Program-made: the position numbers and the translations under genes
From: Bacteroidota bacterium
GTDB taxonomy: Bacteria > Bacteroidota > Bacteroidia > Bacteroidales > Prolixibacteraceae
DNA length: 64,000 nt
Assembly (NCBI GenBank): GCA_023251435.1
Contig: JAHEYU010000008.1
Coordinates: 29,287-93,286 of the forward strand
Reading direction: 5' to 3'
Shown here: piece by piece, positions 8,163 to 17,202 of the stretch
How the letters are laid out: the number at the start of each line of letters is the position of its first letter
Numbering within the stretch: the first letter of the stretch is position 1
Notes under the pieces: model-generated
What the model was told of the DNA's origin: nothing
Seen by the model: the letters and a program-made list of their open reading frames with translations, nothing else
Databases searched by the model: none

Positions 8163-8909
8163 TTATATCTTCCCGATTGTATTCACAAGCAAATCAATCA
8201 CATGACCTACATTTTGATTAAACACTTTTAATACTTCACCCCAGGTAACCGGAGCTTGGTCGGTTTTCCAGCAGTCGTAATCGGTGCTCATGGCAATGGC
8301 CGCATAAGGAATCGCCAGTTCATTGGCCAGAATTGCTTCTGGTGCGGTTGACATGTTGATCACGTCAGCACCCCACTGCCGAAACATATTTGATTCTGCA
8401 CGGGTCGAAAAACGCGGACCTTCAATGGTCACCACTGTTCCTTTTTCAAAAATCTTCATCTTTAATTCGTTTGCCGTTTCAATGATCTTCGTGCGAAGAA
8501 AGTTGTCGAACGGATCGGCCATCGGGGTATGTTTCATCTCACGCGGCTCGAACGATTCAAAGAATGTCACCGGTCGGTGCCTTGTAAAATCGATAAACTG
8601 ATCGAGCACCACAAAATCGCCGCGTCCGATTTCCTGACGCAAACTTCCGCAGGCAGTTGTTGCCAAAATATGAGTACAACCAATTTCGCGAATGGCCCAA
8701 ATGTTGGCACGATTGTTTACCTGTGTGGGCGGAATAGTATGCTGACGGCCATGACGCGAAAGAATTGCAACTTCGCGGCCATTGATTACTCCGCATTTAA
8801 AATCCGATGTGGTCGATCCATAAGGAGTTTCTATTTTTAGTTCGGTGGCATTTTTAAGGATCGCCGGATTTTCGAGGCCGGAACCACCAATAATGGCAAT
8901 TTTATTCAT
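8163..8909 (-). CDS. mtnP: S-methyl-5'-thioadenosine phosphorylase
   Basis: A 248-aa purine nucleoside phosphorylase family enzyme that splits methylthioadenosine with phosphate into adenine and methylthioribose-1-phosphate. GGSGL near the N terminus, LSRHGRQHTIPP, TACGSL, EGPRFSTRAE and NMSTAPEA are hallmark MTAP segments, and the STDYD aspartates near the C terminus fit adenine binding. The start at 8909 (MNKIAIIGGSG) is chosen over an extension because it begins the first strand and overlaps the upstream stop by 8 nt. It is last in the mtnA-aldolase-mtnP unit, so translational coupling is likely. Confidence 0.92.
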   Translation of the reverse strand: MNKIAIIGGSGLENPAILKNATELKIETPYGSTTSDFKCGVINGREVAILSRHGRQHTIPPTQVNNRANIWAIREIGCTHILATTACGSLRQEIGRGDFVVLDQFIDFTRHRPVTFFESFEPREMKHTPMADPFDNFLRTKIIETANELKMKIFEKGTVVTIEGPRFSTRAESNMFRQWGADVINMSTAPEAILANELAIPYAAIAMSTDYDCWKTDQAPVTWGEVLKVFNQNVGHVIDLLVNTIGKI

Positions 8910-9513
8910 GTTTGTATTGATTATAAATGTTGATAATTTGCGACGTTGCTTCAATCAGGTTGTTGCCAAAGGCCAGAATACCTTCCCGATGCCCACCCAT
9001 TACAATTACTTTTTCTTTTCTTCCATTAATTTCTGAAGCCAGTTTCCCCACTGCATAAGCCATTTCAGGTGTTCCATATTCAATTTCGTCGGAAGTTGTT
9101 GGGTAGTTATTCAGTAGCTTTTCCCACAACCACAAACAATGAACATGTACTACTGCACCAATTTCAGGAAGTGATTCGTAAACAGCTGCATGAGTGAGGC
9201 TTTCGGCGGATGCTTTTGTAAGTCCTGAACAGGAAATGGAATTCTTGTCAAAATCATATCCGGTAACCAAAGCATAATGTGATTGATCAAGTTTTTCAAA
9301 CTGACCTGTTGCACTTCCGGTAATAATAAAGGATGAACCCTCGCCGGTTTTAACCGAAATGTTTCCAAAACCAATTCCGTCAGGATACATTCCAATCAAA
9401 CCTAATTTATAAAGTTTGGTTCTGGCTGTTTCGAGTTGACTGAATATTTCTTCCTGAAACGGAAATTCCTCCTGCATCCAGTCGCAATTAAATTTTATGT
9501 ATCCTTCTGTCAT
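8902..9513 (-). CDS. Class II aldolase/adducin family protein in MTA salvage operon
   Basis: A 203-aa class II aldolase-fold protein. GNISV (phosphate-binding region), an acid in SAESLTH, the HVH pair in AVVHVH and a later His in GGHREGILAFG are the metal and catalytic elements. In this operon two functions are plausible: methylthioribulose-1-phosphate dehydratase (MtnB), or an aldolase cleaving methylthioribulose-1-phosphate to DHAP and methylthioacetaldehyde (the DHAP-shunt Ald2 type). No mtnC, mtnD, mtnE, mtnW or mtnX is nearby, which slightly favours the aldolase. Start and stop overlap both neighbours (ATGA with mtnA, 8 nt with mtnP). The family is sure; the reaction is inferred. Confidence 0.8.
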   Translation of the reverse strand: MTEGYIKFNCDWMQEEFPFQEEIFSQLETARTKLYKLGLIGMYPDGIGFGNISVKTGEGSSFIITGSATGQFEKLDQSHYALVTGYDFDKNSISCSGLTKASAESLTHAAVYESLPEIGAVVHVHCLWLWEKLLNNYPTTSDEIEYGTPEMAYAVGKLASEINGRKEKVIVMGGHREGILAFGNNLIEATSQIINIYNQYKHE

Positions 9514-10604
9514 AGATTCGCCTTTTCAGGAAACATGCTTAAAATACTCTCCCGGGTTGCCTTGCAAACTCCCCGCTCTGTGATTAATCCGGTTACCAAA
9601 CGTGCTGGAGTTACGTCGAAACCGTAATTGGCGACTGCACTTTTCTCCGGAAATATTCTAAATTCATGAACCTCACCGTTGAGCATTCCTTCCATTAACG
9701 AAACTTCGTTGGCATTACGCTGCTCAATTGGTATTTCTGCAATCCCGTCATTCAGTGCCCAATCAAAAGTAGTCGAGGGGAGCGCCACATAAAACGGGAT
9801 TCCGTTATCGGCAGCGGCAAGTGCTTTCAGGTAAGTACCTATTTTATTGGCGACATCGCCGTTTAAAGTTGTACGATCACTGCCAACAATTGCCATGTCA
9901 ACCATTTTGTGCTGCATCAAATGCCCGCCGGTATTGTCAGGAATAATGGTGTGCGGAATGCCGGCCTGACCCAATTCCCATGCGGTGAGCCGCGCCCCCT
10001 GATTACGCGGACGGGTTTCGTCTACCCAAATATGCACCGGAATACCCGCTTCGTGAGCCAGATAAATGGGAGCTGTTGCTGTACCCAATTCCACACAGGC
10101 CAACCGTCCGCCATTGCAATGCGTCAGGATCTGCACTGGTTCCCCATTTTTAGATTTACTGATTGCTTTTATAATCTCAAGCCCATGCTTTCCAATGTTC
10201 TTGCTGAAATCAATTTCTCGTTGCTTCAAATTTTCAGCATAATCAAAGAGGTTTTTCACATTTTCTGAAGCTGAAATTTGATCTAAAATTACTGAAAGTG
10301 CCTCATCAACCGCAAATGCCAGATTTACCGCAGTTGGTCTTGTTGACTTCAATTTTTCGGCTGACAGTTTCATTTCTAACTGAAGATTATTTCCGGAGTA
10401 ATTACGTGCAGCCAGAAACATTCCATAAGCAGCAGTAACTCCAATAAGTGGTGCTCCGCGTACAACCATCTGGCTGATAGCATATTCAGCCTCCTCCAGG
10501 GTGGAAATTTCAAAAATCAGATTTTGAAACGGTAGTTTTCGCTGATCAATTGTTTCGACCAGTTGCTTTTGGTGGTTAAACCATATAGTCTGTGGATTTT
10601 CCAT
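9510..10604 (-). CDS. mtnA: Methylthioribose-1-phosphate isomerase
   Basis: A 364-aa member of the eIF2B-like isomerase family, converting methylthioribose-1-phosphate (and probably 5-deoxyribose-1-phosphate) to the ribulose form. Signature stretches are VRGAPLIGVTAAYG, THCNGG with the catalytic Cys, and VGSDRTTLNGDVANKIGTY with the catalytic Asp. Length is normal. It is first in the operon, and its stop overlaps the aldolase start by 4 nt. Together with MtnP it moves MTA carbon to the ribulose-1-phosphate stage. Confidence 0.93.
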   Translation of the reverse strand: MENPQTIWFNHQKQLVETIDQRKLPFQNLIFEISTLEEAEYAISQMVVRGAPLIGVTAAYGMFLAARNYSGNNLQLEMKLSAEKLKSTRPTAVNLAFAVDEALSVILDQISASENVKNLFDYAENLKQREIDFSKNIGKHGLEIIKAISKSKNGEPVQILTHCNGGRLACVELGTATAPIYLAHEAGIPVHIWVDETRPRNQGARLTAWELGQAGIPHTIIPDNTGGHLMQHKMVDMAIVGSDRTTLNGDVANKIGTYLKALAAADNGIPFYVALPSTTFDWALNDGIAEIPIEQRNANEVSLMEGMLNGEVHEFRIFPEKSAVANYGFDVTPARLVTGLITERGVCKATRESILSMFPEKANL

Positions 10605-10687
10605 GATTTGAATTGAATTTTGATTTCCAAATATGCCTTTTTATTTCCGATAAATTTCAGACTTTTGTGACCACTGAAATTTACTAA

Positions 10688-11317
10688 ATGGAAATGTTAA
10701 AAGGAATCAGGAATATTATTTTCGACCTGGGCGGAGTTTTACTGAACATCGATCCTAAAAAAACAATTGACGCTTTCGGACAACTCGGCATGGAACAGCT
10801 CATTGGTGATAAAGGCCTTACTTACGATCACGAGGTTTTTTACCTGATGGAACAAGGCAAAATTTCGCCGGAAGAATTCAGAAACGGAGTCCGCACCTTG
10901 CTTCCCGGAGTAGTAACCGATGATGAGATTGATCGGGCCTGGACAGCCATGTTGATCGATTTTCCCGCGATACGGGTCGAGCTGATTCAAAACCTAAAGA
11001 ATGATTTTGACATTTATCTTTTCAGCAATACCAACGCGATTCATGTAACGAAATATCAATCCATCTTCAGGAAACAGCATGGCTTTGAAGTTTCATCCCT
11101 ATTCAAAAAAGACTTCCATTCGAACGAAATCGGATACCGTAAACCAACACCCGAATCTTTTCACAAAATCATCCGCCTTTCAGAAATTAATCCTGAAGAA
11201 TCATTATTTATCGACGATTCGCTTCAAAATGTGGAAGGAGCCATTGCCTGTGGCTTGAAAGGATATTGGCTCGAACCGGGCCAAAAAATTGAAGAAATTT
11301 TTCAAAAATACCTGTAA
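10688..11317 (+). CDS. HAD-family phosphatase (YihX-like)
   Basis: A 209-aa haloacid dehalogenase superfamily hydrolase, subclass IA with a small helical cap. Motif I is FDLGGVL (the usual second Asp is Gly, as in YihX-like enzymes), motif II is LFSNT, motif III is the Lys in YRKP, and motif IV is FIDDS. Family members act on small sugar phosphates such as glucose-1-phosphate; the substrate here is not known. It is divergent from mtnA, with a near-match promoter GACTTTTG about 20 nt upstream of the ATG. Confidence 0.85.
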   Translation: MEMLKGIRNIIFDLGGVLLNIDPKKTIDAFGQLGMEQLIGDKGLTYDHEVFYLMEQGKISPEEFRNGVRTLLPGVVTDDEIDRAWTAMLIDFPAIRVELIQNLKNDFDIYLFSNTNAIHVTKYQSIFRKQHGFEVSSLFKKDFHSNEIGYRKPTPESFHKIIRLSEINPEESLFIDDSLQNVEGAIACGLKGYWLEPGQKIEEIFQKYL

Positions 11318-11334
11318 CAGAAAAATCTTGCCTT

Positions 11335-11411
11335 GACTTTTTGTTATTTTTAGTAAAATCTTGCCTTGACTTTTTGTTATTTAATGTTTATATTTGATCT
11401 GACTTTTTGTT
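11335..11411 (+). repeat. Three iteron-like repeats, exactly 33 bp apart
   Basis: GACTTTTTGTT occurs at 11335-11345, 11368-11378 and 11401-11411, each start exactly 33 bp after the last, about three helical turns. The first two copies also share flanking bases (28 bp identical from 11322 and 11355). The array ends 33 nt before the start of the DUF4143 ATPase gene and looks like a multi-site operator or iteron. Confidence 0.75.
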
Positions 11412-11444
11412 GAGATAGATGATAAGTAATTAAATATCAAAAAT

Positions 11445-12755
11445 ATGAAACGAAGTATATTCAATCAACTGCTTGCATGGAAGGAATCTCCAATCCGGAA
11501 GGTGCTTTTATTACGGGGAGCGCGTCAGGTTGGTAAAACATACGTGGTTCGCGAACTTAGTAAAACCTTCTCCAACTTCGTTGAGGTAAATTTTGAAAAG
11601 GATACGGTTGTTGCAGGCTTTTTTAACCAGGATCTTGATTCAAATCGCATTTGCCAGGAATTATCGGCTTTTTACGGAAAGCCGATTCGTGAAAACGAAA
11701 CCCTTTTATTTTTTGATGAAATTCAGGCATGTCCGAGAGCGATCTCGTCGCTAAGGTTTTTTTACGAAAACAAGCCAGAATTGCATGTGATTGCAGCTGG
11801 ATCGTTGCTCGAGTTTGCTTTGGCCGAACTGCCTTCTTTTGGGGTTGGCCGTATACGATCGATGTTTATGTATCCAATGTCGTTCAACGAATTTCTGTTG
11901 GCGCACCAAAGAGATCAGTTTGTAGATCTTATCAAACAGGCATCGCCTGACAATCCGATGAATCCGGTTTTTCATGAGATGTTAACCGATTATTACCGTA
12001 AGTTTCAATTAACAGGAGGAATGCCCGAAGTTGTTCGTCAGGTAGTTGAAAACAAGAGCTTGCTCGATGGACTGAATGCATTGGACGACTTGACTTTGTC
12101 GGTTCGTGACGATTTTTCGAAGTACCATAGACGCGTGCCTGAAAGCCGTATCAGGGAAGTTTTTGCCAGTATAGTCGAGCAAGCCGGAGCCAAGTTTGTT
12201 TATTCGAATGTGGTTGCAAAGGCAAGTCTTCCGCAAATAAAGGAAGCACTCGAGTTGCTTTTTATGGCGGGCCTGGCTTATCCGGTTTATCATACAGCTG
12301 CCAACGGATTTCCGCTGGGAGCACAAATTGATTCGAAGAAGTTTAAGGTTTTGCTGTACGACACCGGTATTTTTCAACACATCCTCGGCCTCAATATCCG
12401 CGAATATCTGGTAGTTGAAGAAATGGACATGGTAAACAAAGGCAGTCTGGCTGAAATTTATGCTGGTTTGGAACTAATGAAGGCATCCTCTATTTTTGAT
12501 AAGCCACAACTTTTTTACTGGCATCGTCAGGAAAGAGGAAGCAATGCCGAAGTGGATTTTGTGATAAGGCAAGGTTCTGAAATTGTGCCCGTTGAGATAA
12601 AATCTGGTTACAGTGGCAAAATGCAAAGTATGCGACTGTTCATGAAGGAAAAGAATTTGAACAGAGGAATCCGCTCGTCGCTCGAAAACTTTGGCAGAGA
12701 CGGAAACATTGAAATAGTTCCGCTATATGCAATTTCAACATTAATCAAAGAATAA
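11445..12755 (+). CDS. AAA ATPase with DUF4143 C-terminal domain
   Basis: A 436-aa protein of the orphan AAA/DUF4143 family. Walker A GARQVGKT is at residues 25-32 and Walker B LLFFDEIQA lies near 85-95. The C-terminal DUF4143 half includes HRQERGSNAEVDFVI and VPVEIKSG, which resemble a PD-(D/E)xK nuclease-like core (E-V-D then E-I-K). Such genes are scattered among Bacteroidota and archaea; their role is unsettled, with defence, DNA-related or regulatory activity all proposed. It is a single gene behind an unusual 33-bp-periodic repeat. The family call is sure; the function is not. Confidence 0.88.
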   Translation: MKRSIFNQLLAWKESPIRKVLLLRGARQVGKTYVVRELSKTFSNFVEVNFEKDTVVAGFFNQDLDSNRICQELSAFYGKPIRENETLLFFDEIQACPRAISSLRFFYENKPELHVIAAGSLLEFALAELPSFGVGRIRSMFMYPMSFNEFLLAHQRDQFVDLIKQASPDNPMNPVFHEMLTDYYRKFQLTGGMPEVVRQVVENKSLLDGLNALDDLTLSVRDDFSKYHRRVPESRIREVFASIVEQAGAKFVYSNVVAKASLPQIKEALELLFMAGLAYPVYHTAANGFPLGAQIDSKKFKVLLYDTGIFQHILGLNIREYLVVEEMDMVNKGSLAEIYAGLELMKASSIFDKPQLFYWHRQERGSNAEVDFVIRQGSEIVPVEIKSGYSGKMQSMRLFMKEKNLNRGIRSSLENFGRDGNIEIVPLYAISTLIKE

Positions 12756-12796
12756 CCAGTAACTGCTGCGACTGAAGACTGTGACTGCTCACTTCC

Positions 12797-14656
12797 CTAT
12801 GCTTCCCTGTCTTTCCAGTCGCCGCTTTCGCGAATAATCGCTTCGAGCTCTTCAACCGCCAGTTCATAAGGAATATGTCTTTTCACCAATTTCTGACATT
12901 TATAAAGATTCACATTTCCGGGACCGGCTCCAACAAAGCCATAGTCAACGTCTCCCATTTCGCCCGGACCGTTTACAACGCAGCCCATTACTCCAATTTT
13001 CAGGTGATCGAGATGATTAAAATGGGCTTTTATCTTGATAGTTGTTTCATGAAGGTCGAACAATGTACGTCCGCAACCTGGGCAGGATATAAATTCAGTT
13101 TTGGTCAATCGCATCCGGCTGGCCTGTAAAAGCGAAAAGCTCAGATCTTTCAGATCGGTAAAAGTAATCTGTTCCGATTCGTTGGTAATACAAACGCCGT
13201 CGCCATAACCGTCGATCAGCAAACCGCCAAGATCGGCAGCCGCTTTAATCTGAAGATTTTCAAGATACCGTTCATTGTATTTCCTGAAAATCACCACCGG
13301 AACTTTCCAGATGTGCGATTCGAGTGTCATAAAGAAAGCTCGTAGTTCTGCAAACGGATTTCGGTTGAAACTTTCAAGAATGAGAATCGTTTTGCGGGTT
13401 TGTTTCAGCTTGGTAATAATTTCAGGATTCTCGTTCATGAAACGATCGAATTCCTCTTTGTTGGTGCGAATAAACTTTGTTTGTCCCCAGTGCGACCCAC
13501 CGAAGAGGTATTCTTCAAGCGTAAGTACGGGATACGAATTTCCTTCAAGGTCAAGAACTTCCGAATTATTAAAGAAGTATTCAGGAATTTGTTTTCCGCG
13601 TAATGGAAGAATTTCGGAAAGTGACCGCCCACGAAGATCGGCCATCACAATAGGTAAAAATTTATCGCCCATACGCAAAACCGGGCGAACCGACCGCCGT
13701 TCGTACTCAAAGGGGTTGATCTGCGCAAAAAGCGGCGCTTTTATGGGTTTGTGCCCTTTGTAAGTTTCAATATGATTGATCAGTTTTCGGGCAACAGAAA
13801 TTTCGTTTTCAGGAGCCTCGGTAAGCGAAATACGAATGGTATCACCAATGCCATCGGCAAGAAGAGCACCGATGCCAACTGCCGATTTAATGCGGCCGTC
13901 TTCACCTTCACCAGCTTCGGTAACGCCGAGATGCAGCGGATAATTCATGTCTTCGAGACGCATCTTGTAGCTTAACAGGCGCACCGTATAAACCATTGTT
14001 CGCGTGTTGCTCGATTTAATTGAAAGAACAACATTGGCAAAATCCTGTTTCTTGCAAATTCGTAAAAATTCCATCACCGATTCAACAATTCCTGAAGGAG
14101 TATCGCCATAGCGACTCATGATACGATCTGATAAAGAACCCTGATTGGCTCCAATCCGAAGTGCGGTTTTTGTTTCTTTTAAAACCTGAATAAAAGGGAC
14201 AAATTGCTCCTCAATTTTCTGAAGTTCCGATTTATATTCTTCGTCGGTATATAAATGATGTTCGAATTTTGCTCGCTTGTCGTAGAAATTTCCGGGGTTA
14301 ATACGAACTTTAGATACATATCTGGCGGCGATTTCTGCCAGGTGTGGGTTAAAATGAATATCTGCAACCAGCGGGTTTTCGTATCCACGCGCAACCAGTT
14401 CGCGTTTGATATTTTTCAGGTTTTCGGCGTCACTTATTCCCCGAACGGTAACACGCACAATATCGGCTCCGCTCTTGATAATGCGGATAATCTGCTCAAC
14501 AGTAGCTTCAGTGTCGCTCGTGTCGGTGTCGGTCATCGACTGAATCCTGATTGGATTATTGCCACCCAACTGCACCCCGAGGATTTGAACCACCGATGTT
14601 TTTTGTCGCTGATACCTCGTCAAATCTTCTATGTAATTAAAGTTCTGATCCTCCAT
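12797..14656 (-). CDS. ispG: (E)-4-hydroxy-3-methylbut-2-enyl-diphosphate synthase, long form
   Basis: A 619-aa IspG (GcpE), the penultimate step of the MEP isoprenoid pathway, converting MEcPP to HMBPP. The [4Fe-4S] cysteines are in FISCPGCGRT and GVMGCVVNGPGE near the C terminus, with a TIM barrel at the N terminus (MTDTDTSD). It is much longer than the E. coli enzyme because of a middle insertion (about residues 290-500), the three-domain form known from plants, Chlamydia and Bacteroidota. It is divergent from gldA and convergent with the DUF4143 gene. Confidence 0.95.
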   Translation of the reverse strand: MEDQNFNYIEDLTRYQRQKTSVVQILGVQLGGNNPIRIQSMTDTDTSDTEATVEQIIRIIKSGADIVRVTVRGISDAENLKNIKRELVARGYENPLVADIHFNPHLAEIAARYVSKVRINPGNFYDKRAKFEHHLYTDEEYKSELQKIEEQFVPFIQVLKETKTALRIGANQGSLSDRIMSRYGDTPSGIVESVMEFLRICKKQDFANVVLSIKSSNTRTMVYTVRLLSYKMRLEDMNYPLHLGVTEAGEGEDGRIKSAVGIGALLADGIGDTIRISLTEAPENEISVARKLINHIETYKGHKPIKAPLFAQINPFEYERRSVRPVLRMGDKFLPIVMADLRGRSLSEILPLRGKQIPEYFFNNSEVLDLEGNSYPVLTLEEYLFGGSHWGQTKFIRTNKEEFDRFMNENPEIITKLKQTRKTILILESFNRNPFAELRAFFMTLESHIWKVPVVIFRKYNERYLENLQIKAAADLGGLLIDGYGDGVCITNESEQITFTDLKDLSFSLLQASRMRLTKTEFISCPGCGRTLFDLHETTIKIKAHFNHLDHLKIGVMGCVVNGPGEMGDVDYGFVGAGPGNVNLYKCQKLVKRHIPYELAVEELEAIIRESGDWKDREA

Positions 14657-14764
14657 TTTACCCGATATTGATGGGCGACAAAGTTAATTTAAAGTTAATA
14701 AATACGAAATCAGAAAGGCCATAAAGAAGAAATAAATGCTATAAAAGGAATCCCCGGAATTCTT

Positions 14765-14772
14765 TACTTTTG
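14765..14772 (+). promoter_or_regulatory. -7 box for gldA
   Basis: TACTTTTG, an exact TAnnTTTG match, ends 21 nt before the chosen ATG. It overlaps the upstream in-frame TTG at 14770, which rules that TTG out as a start. Confidence 0.65.
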
Positions 14773-14793
14773 CTGAACTTAAAACAGCCGGGA

Positions 14794-15702
14794 ATGACAA
14801 TCAAAATATCTGAGGTAAATAAATTCTACGGAAGCCAAAAAGCGCTTGATCAGGTTTCCTTCGAGATAGGAACAGGAGAACTGGTCGGATTTTTAGGTCC
14901 AAACGGTGCAGGAAAATCCACCCTGATGAAAATCATCACCGGTTATCTGGCACCCGAAGGAGGATCGGTCGAAATTAACGGCGAGATGGTTGAAACAAGA
15001 AACATCGCCATTCGCTCACAAATTGGGTACTTACCCGAGAACAATCCGCTTTATACTGATCTGTATGTCCGTGAATACCTCGAAATGGTGGCCGGTTTTT
15101 ATCAACTAAAAAACAAAAAAGAACAGGTTTTAAAAATGGTTGAACTAACCGGACTGAAAACCGAACAGCACAAAAAAATAGGTGCACTCTCGAAAGGTTA
15201 CCGCCAGCGTGTCGGACTGGCGCAGGCTTTGATACACGACCCGGCCGTATTGATTCTTGACGAACCTACCACTGGTTTGGATCCGAATCAACTGGAAGAA
15301 ATCAGGCAACTGATCCGAACGATCAGCAAAAACAAAACGGTAATGCTTTCGACCCATATAATGCAGGAGGTTGAAGCGGTTTGCACCCGCGTAATAATTA
15401 TCAACAAAGGAAAACTGGTAGCTGATGGGTCGGTTGACCAACTTAAAGCAGGGCAATTTGCCCAAAGACAAACTGTTTGGGTAGAATTTGATAAAGCTCC
15501 GAATTTAGACTCACTTCATAAAATTCCCGGTCTCCTGAAAATAGAACAAACCGGGAAAAACGTGTTTCTTGCCTTTTCCGAAAGCAACACCGATCTCCGG
15601 CCACTTTTGTTCCGGTTTGCAGTTTCGAACAACCTTGTTATTCTAACATTGAAAGAACAACAGCAAAGCCTTGAAAATGTATTTCAGGAATTGACGAGGT
15701 AA
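14794..15702 (+). CDS. gldA: ABC transporter ATP-binding subunit, GldA type
   Basis: A 302-aa ABC ATPase of the ABC-2 export class, closest in character to gliding-motility GldA. Walker A GPNGAGKST, signature LSKGYRQR and Walker B VLILDEP are all intact, and a C-terminal regulatory tail of about 80 residues follows. In Flavobacterium GldA works with the GldF and GldG membrane proteins. Those are not adjacent here, so the exporter may be split or GldA may serve another ABC-2 permease. The start at 14794 is set by the promoter box that overlaps the earlier TTG. Confidence 0.82.
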   Translation: MTIKISEVNKFYGSQKALDQVSFEIGTGELVGFLGPNGAGKSTLMKIITGYLAPEGGSVEINGEMVETRNIAIRSQIGYLPENNPLYTDLYVREYLEMVAGFYQLKNKKEQVLKMVELTGLKTEQHKKIGALSKGYRQRVGLAQALIHDPAVLILDEPTTGLDPNQLEEIRQLIRTISKNKTVMLSTHIMQEVEAVCTRVIIINKGKLVADGSVDQLKAGQFAQRQTVWVEFDKAPNLDSLHKIPGLLKIEQTGKNVFLAFSESNTDLRPLLFRFAVSNNLVILTLKEQQQSLENVFQELTR

Positions 15703-15741
15703 ATTTTTCAGACAATAAAGTCTTTATCTGAAAAAAACTTT

Positions 15742-15749
15742 TACATTTG
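15742..15749 (+). promoter_or_regulatory. -7 box for the metK leader
   Basis: TACATTTG, an exact TAnnTTTG match. A transcript starting about 7 nt downstream would begin just before the riboswitch-like structure, leaving a leader of about 170 nt. Confidence 0.65.
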
Positions 15750-15756
15750 CACCTGT

Positions 15757-15808
15757 TATGTGGATAAATTTGTACTGATTGCAACCACGGAAAAAAATGC
15801 TAAAACGA
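15757..15808 (+). ncRNA. Probable SAM-II riboswitch
   Basis: The leader holds GTGG (15760-15763) pairing with CCAC (15785-15788), a UUGCAA just 5' of the CCAC arm, an A-rich stretch, then GCTAAAACG (15799-15807). That order matches the SAM-II pseudoknot (P1, ...UUGCAR-CCAC..., A-rich joining strand, GCUAAAA). The element is directly upstream of SAM synthetase, the expected target. The match was made by eye. The gap of about 115 nt to the ATG is longer than usual for a purely translational SAM-II. Confidence 0.72.
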
Positions 15809-15861
15809 TCCGATTCTTTCTTGCTTTTCGATCAATTATTCCACAGCATTTTGTATAATCT

Positions 15862-15908
15862 ATTGTCCCTGAAATTATTCAGCAATGTCTGATTGTTTCC
15901 CGGACAAT
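15862..15908 (+). promoter_or_regulatory. Hairpin between the riboswitch and metK
   Basis: ATTGTCC at 15862-15868 pairs perfectly with GGACAAT at 15902-15908, with an inner CTGAA/TTCAG stem. It ends 16 nt before the metK ATG, so it may be the expression platform that hides or frees the ribosome site. It lacks a long T run, so simple termination is less likely. Confidence 0.5.
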
Positions 15909-15924
15909 TTAAATTGATCAAATT

Positions 15925-17178
15925 ATGAGTTATTATTTCACAAGCGAATCAGTTTCAGAAGGCCATCCCGATAAAGTATCTGATCAGATTTCGGATGCGC
16001 TTCTTGACGAATTTCTGGCCTTTGATGCCAACTCAAAAGTTGCCATCGAAACACTTGTTACTACCGGACAGGTTGTACTTGCCGGAGAAGTAAAATCGAA
16101 CACTTATGTAGATGTGCAGGAAACTGCAAGAAGAGTAATTAACCAAATTGGATACACCAAAGCCGAATATCGTTTCGACGGTGATTCGTGTGGTGTTTTC
16201 AGCGCAATTCACGAGCAAAGCCCGGATATTAACCGCGGTGTTGACAAGGCTGACAAAATGGATCAGGGTGCAGGCGACCAGGGAATGATGTTTGGTTTTG
16301 CCACCAACGAAACCGACAATTACATGCCGCTTCCGCTCGATTTGTCGCACCTTATTTTGGTTGAACTTGCTGTTATTCGCCGCGAACAGAAGGTGATGAC
16401 TTACCTTCGCCCGGATTCAAAATCGCAGGTAACCATTGAGTACAACGACGACAATTCGCCAAAAAGGGTTCATACCATCGTGGTTTCGACCCAGCACGAC
16501 GATTTTGATGCCGATGAGCCGATGCTTGCCAAAATCAAAAAAGATGTGATCGAAATCCTTATTCCACGCGTAAAAGCGCAATTGCCACAACGTGTTCAGG
16601 AACTGTTTAACGATCAGATCATTTATCACGTTAATCCAACCGGAAAATTTGTGATTGGCGGACCTCACGGCGACACCGGATTAACCGGACGCAAAATTAT
16701 TGTGGATACTTATGGTGGCCGCGGTGCTCATGGTGGTGGCGCGTTCTCCGGAAAAGATCCATCAAAAGTCGACCGTTCAGCCGCTTATGCAGCCCGTCAT
16801 ATCGCCAAAAACATGGTTGCTTCAGGAGTTGCAAAAGAAATGCTGGTTCAGTTATCTTATGCAATCGGAGTTGCAAAGCCTGTTGGCGTTTATGTCGAAA
16901 CCAGAGGAACTGCTCTTCAGGGACTTTCAGATTCGGCAATTTCTGATAAAATTCAGGAAATATTCGACCTGCGTCCGGCTGCCATCGAACAACGCTTGAA
17001 ACTGCGCAACCCTATTTATCGCGAAACCGCGGCTTACGGGCACATGGGTCGCCAGCCAAAAACAGTTACCAAAGTGTTCGAATCGCCATACAATGGCCGC
17101 ATTGAAACCGAAGTGGAACTGTTTACCTGGGAAAAACTCGACTATGTCGACCAGATAAAAGGTGCTTTTGGCATTTGA
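15925..17178 (+). CDS. metK: S-adenosylmethionine synthetase
   Basis: A 417-aa enzyme making SAM from methionine and [21 protein letters not shown] at the N terminus, [12 protein letters not shown] and [25 protein letters not shown] are the family's nucleotide-, metal- and methionine-binding signatures. Length is slightly above the E. coli enzyme. The gene is monocistronic, with a long structured leader carrying a probable SAM-II aptamer, so feedback by its product is likely. A terminator follows. SAM by-product MTA is handled by the mtn genes 5 kb away. Confidence 0.97.
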   Translation: MSYYFTSESVSEGHPDKVSDQISDALLDEFLAFDANSKVAIETLVTTGQVVLAGEVKSNTYVDVQETARRVINQIGYTKAEYRFDGDSCGVFSAIHEQSPDINRGVDKADKMDQGAGDQGMMFGFATNETDNYMPLPLDLSHLILVELAVIRREQKVMTYLRPDSKSQVTIEYNDDNSPKRVHTIVVSTQHDDFDADEPMLAKIKKDVIEILIPRVKAQLPQRVQELFNDQIIYHVNPTGKFVIGGPHGDTGLTGRKIIVDTYGGRGAHGGGAFSGKDPSKVDRSAAYAARHIAKNMVASGVAKEMLVQLSYAIGVAKPVGVYVETRGTALQGLSDSAISDKIQEIFDLRPAAIEQRLKLRNPIYRETAAYGHMGRQPKTVTKVFESPYNGRIETEVELFTWEKLDYVDQIKGAFGI

Positions 17179-17202
17179 TTTTAATTTAAGACCTCATAAA
17201 AG

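Noticed and set aside
11322..11411. CRISPR-like array
   Set aside because: Only three short units, the intervening sequence is itself partly repeated, and no cas genes are near.
12757..12796. Possible CAGT-type repeat between the ATPase and ispG
   Set aside because: It weakly resembles the CAGTCGCAGT motif near 35301 but the match is too short to call.
14770..14793. N-terminal extension of gldA from TTG
   Set aside because: The TTG lies inside an exact -7 promoter box; the family N terminus begins at the ATG at 14794. The same argument removed extensions of ileS, the DksA-like gene and the aldo/keto reductase.
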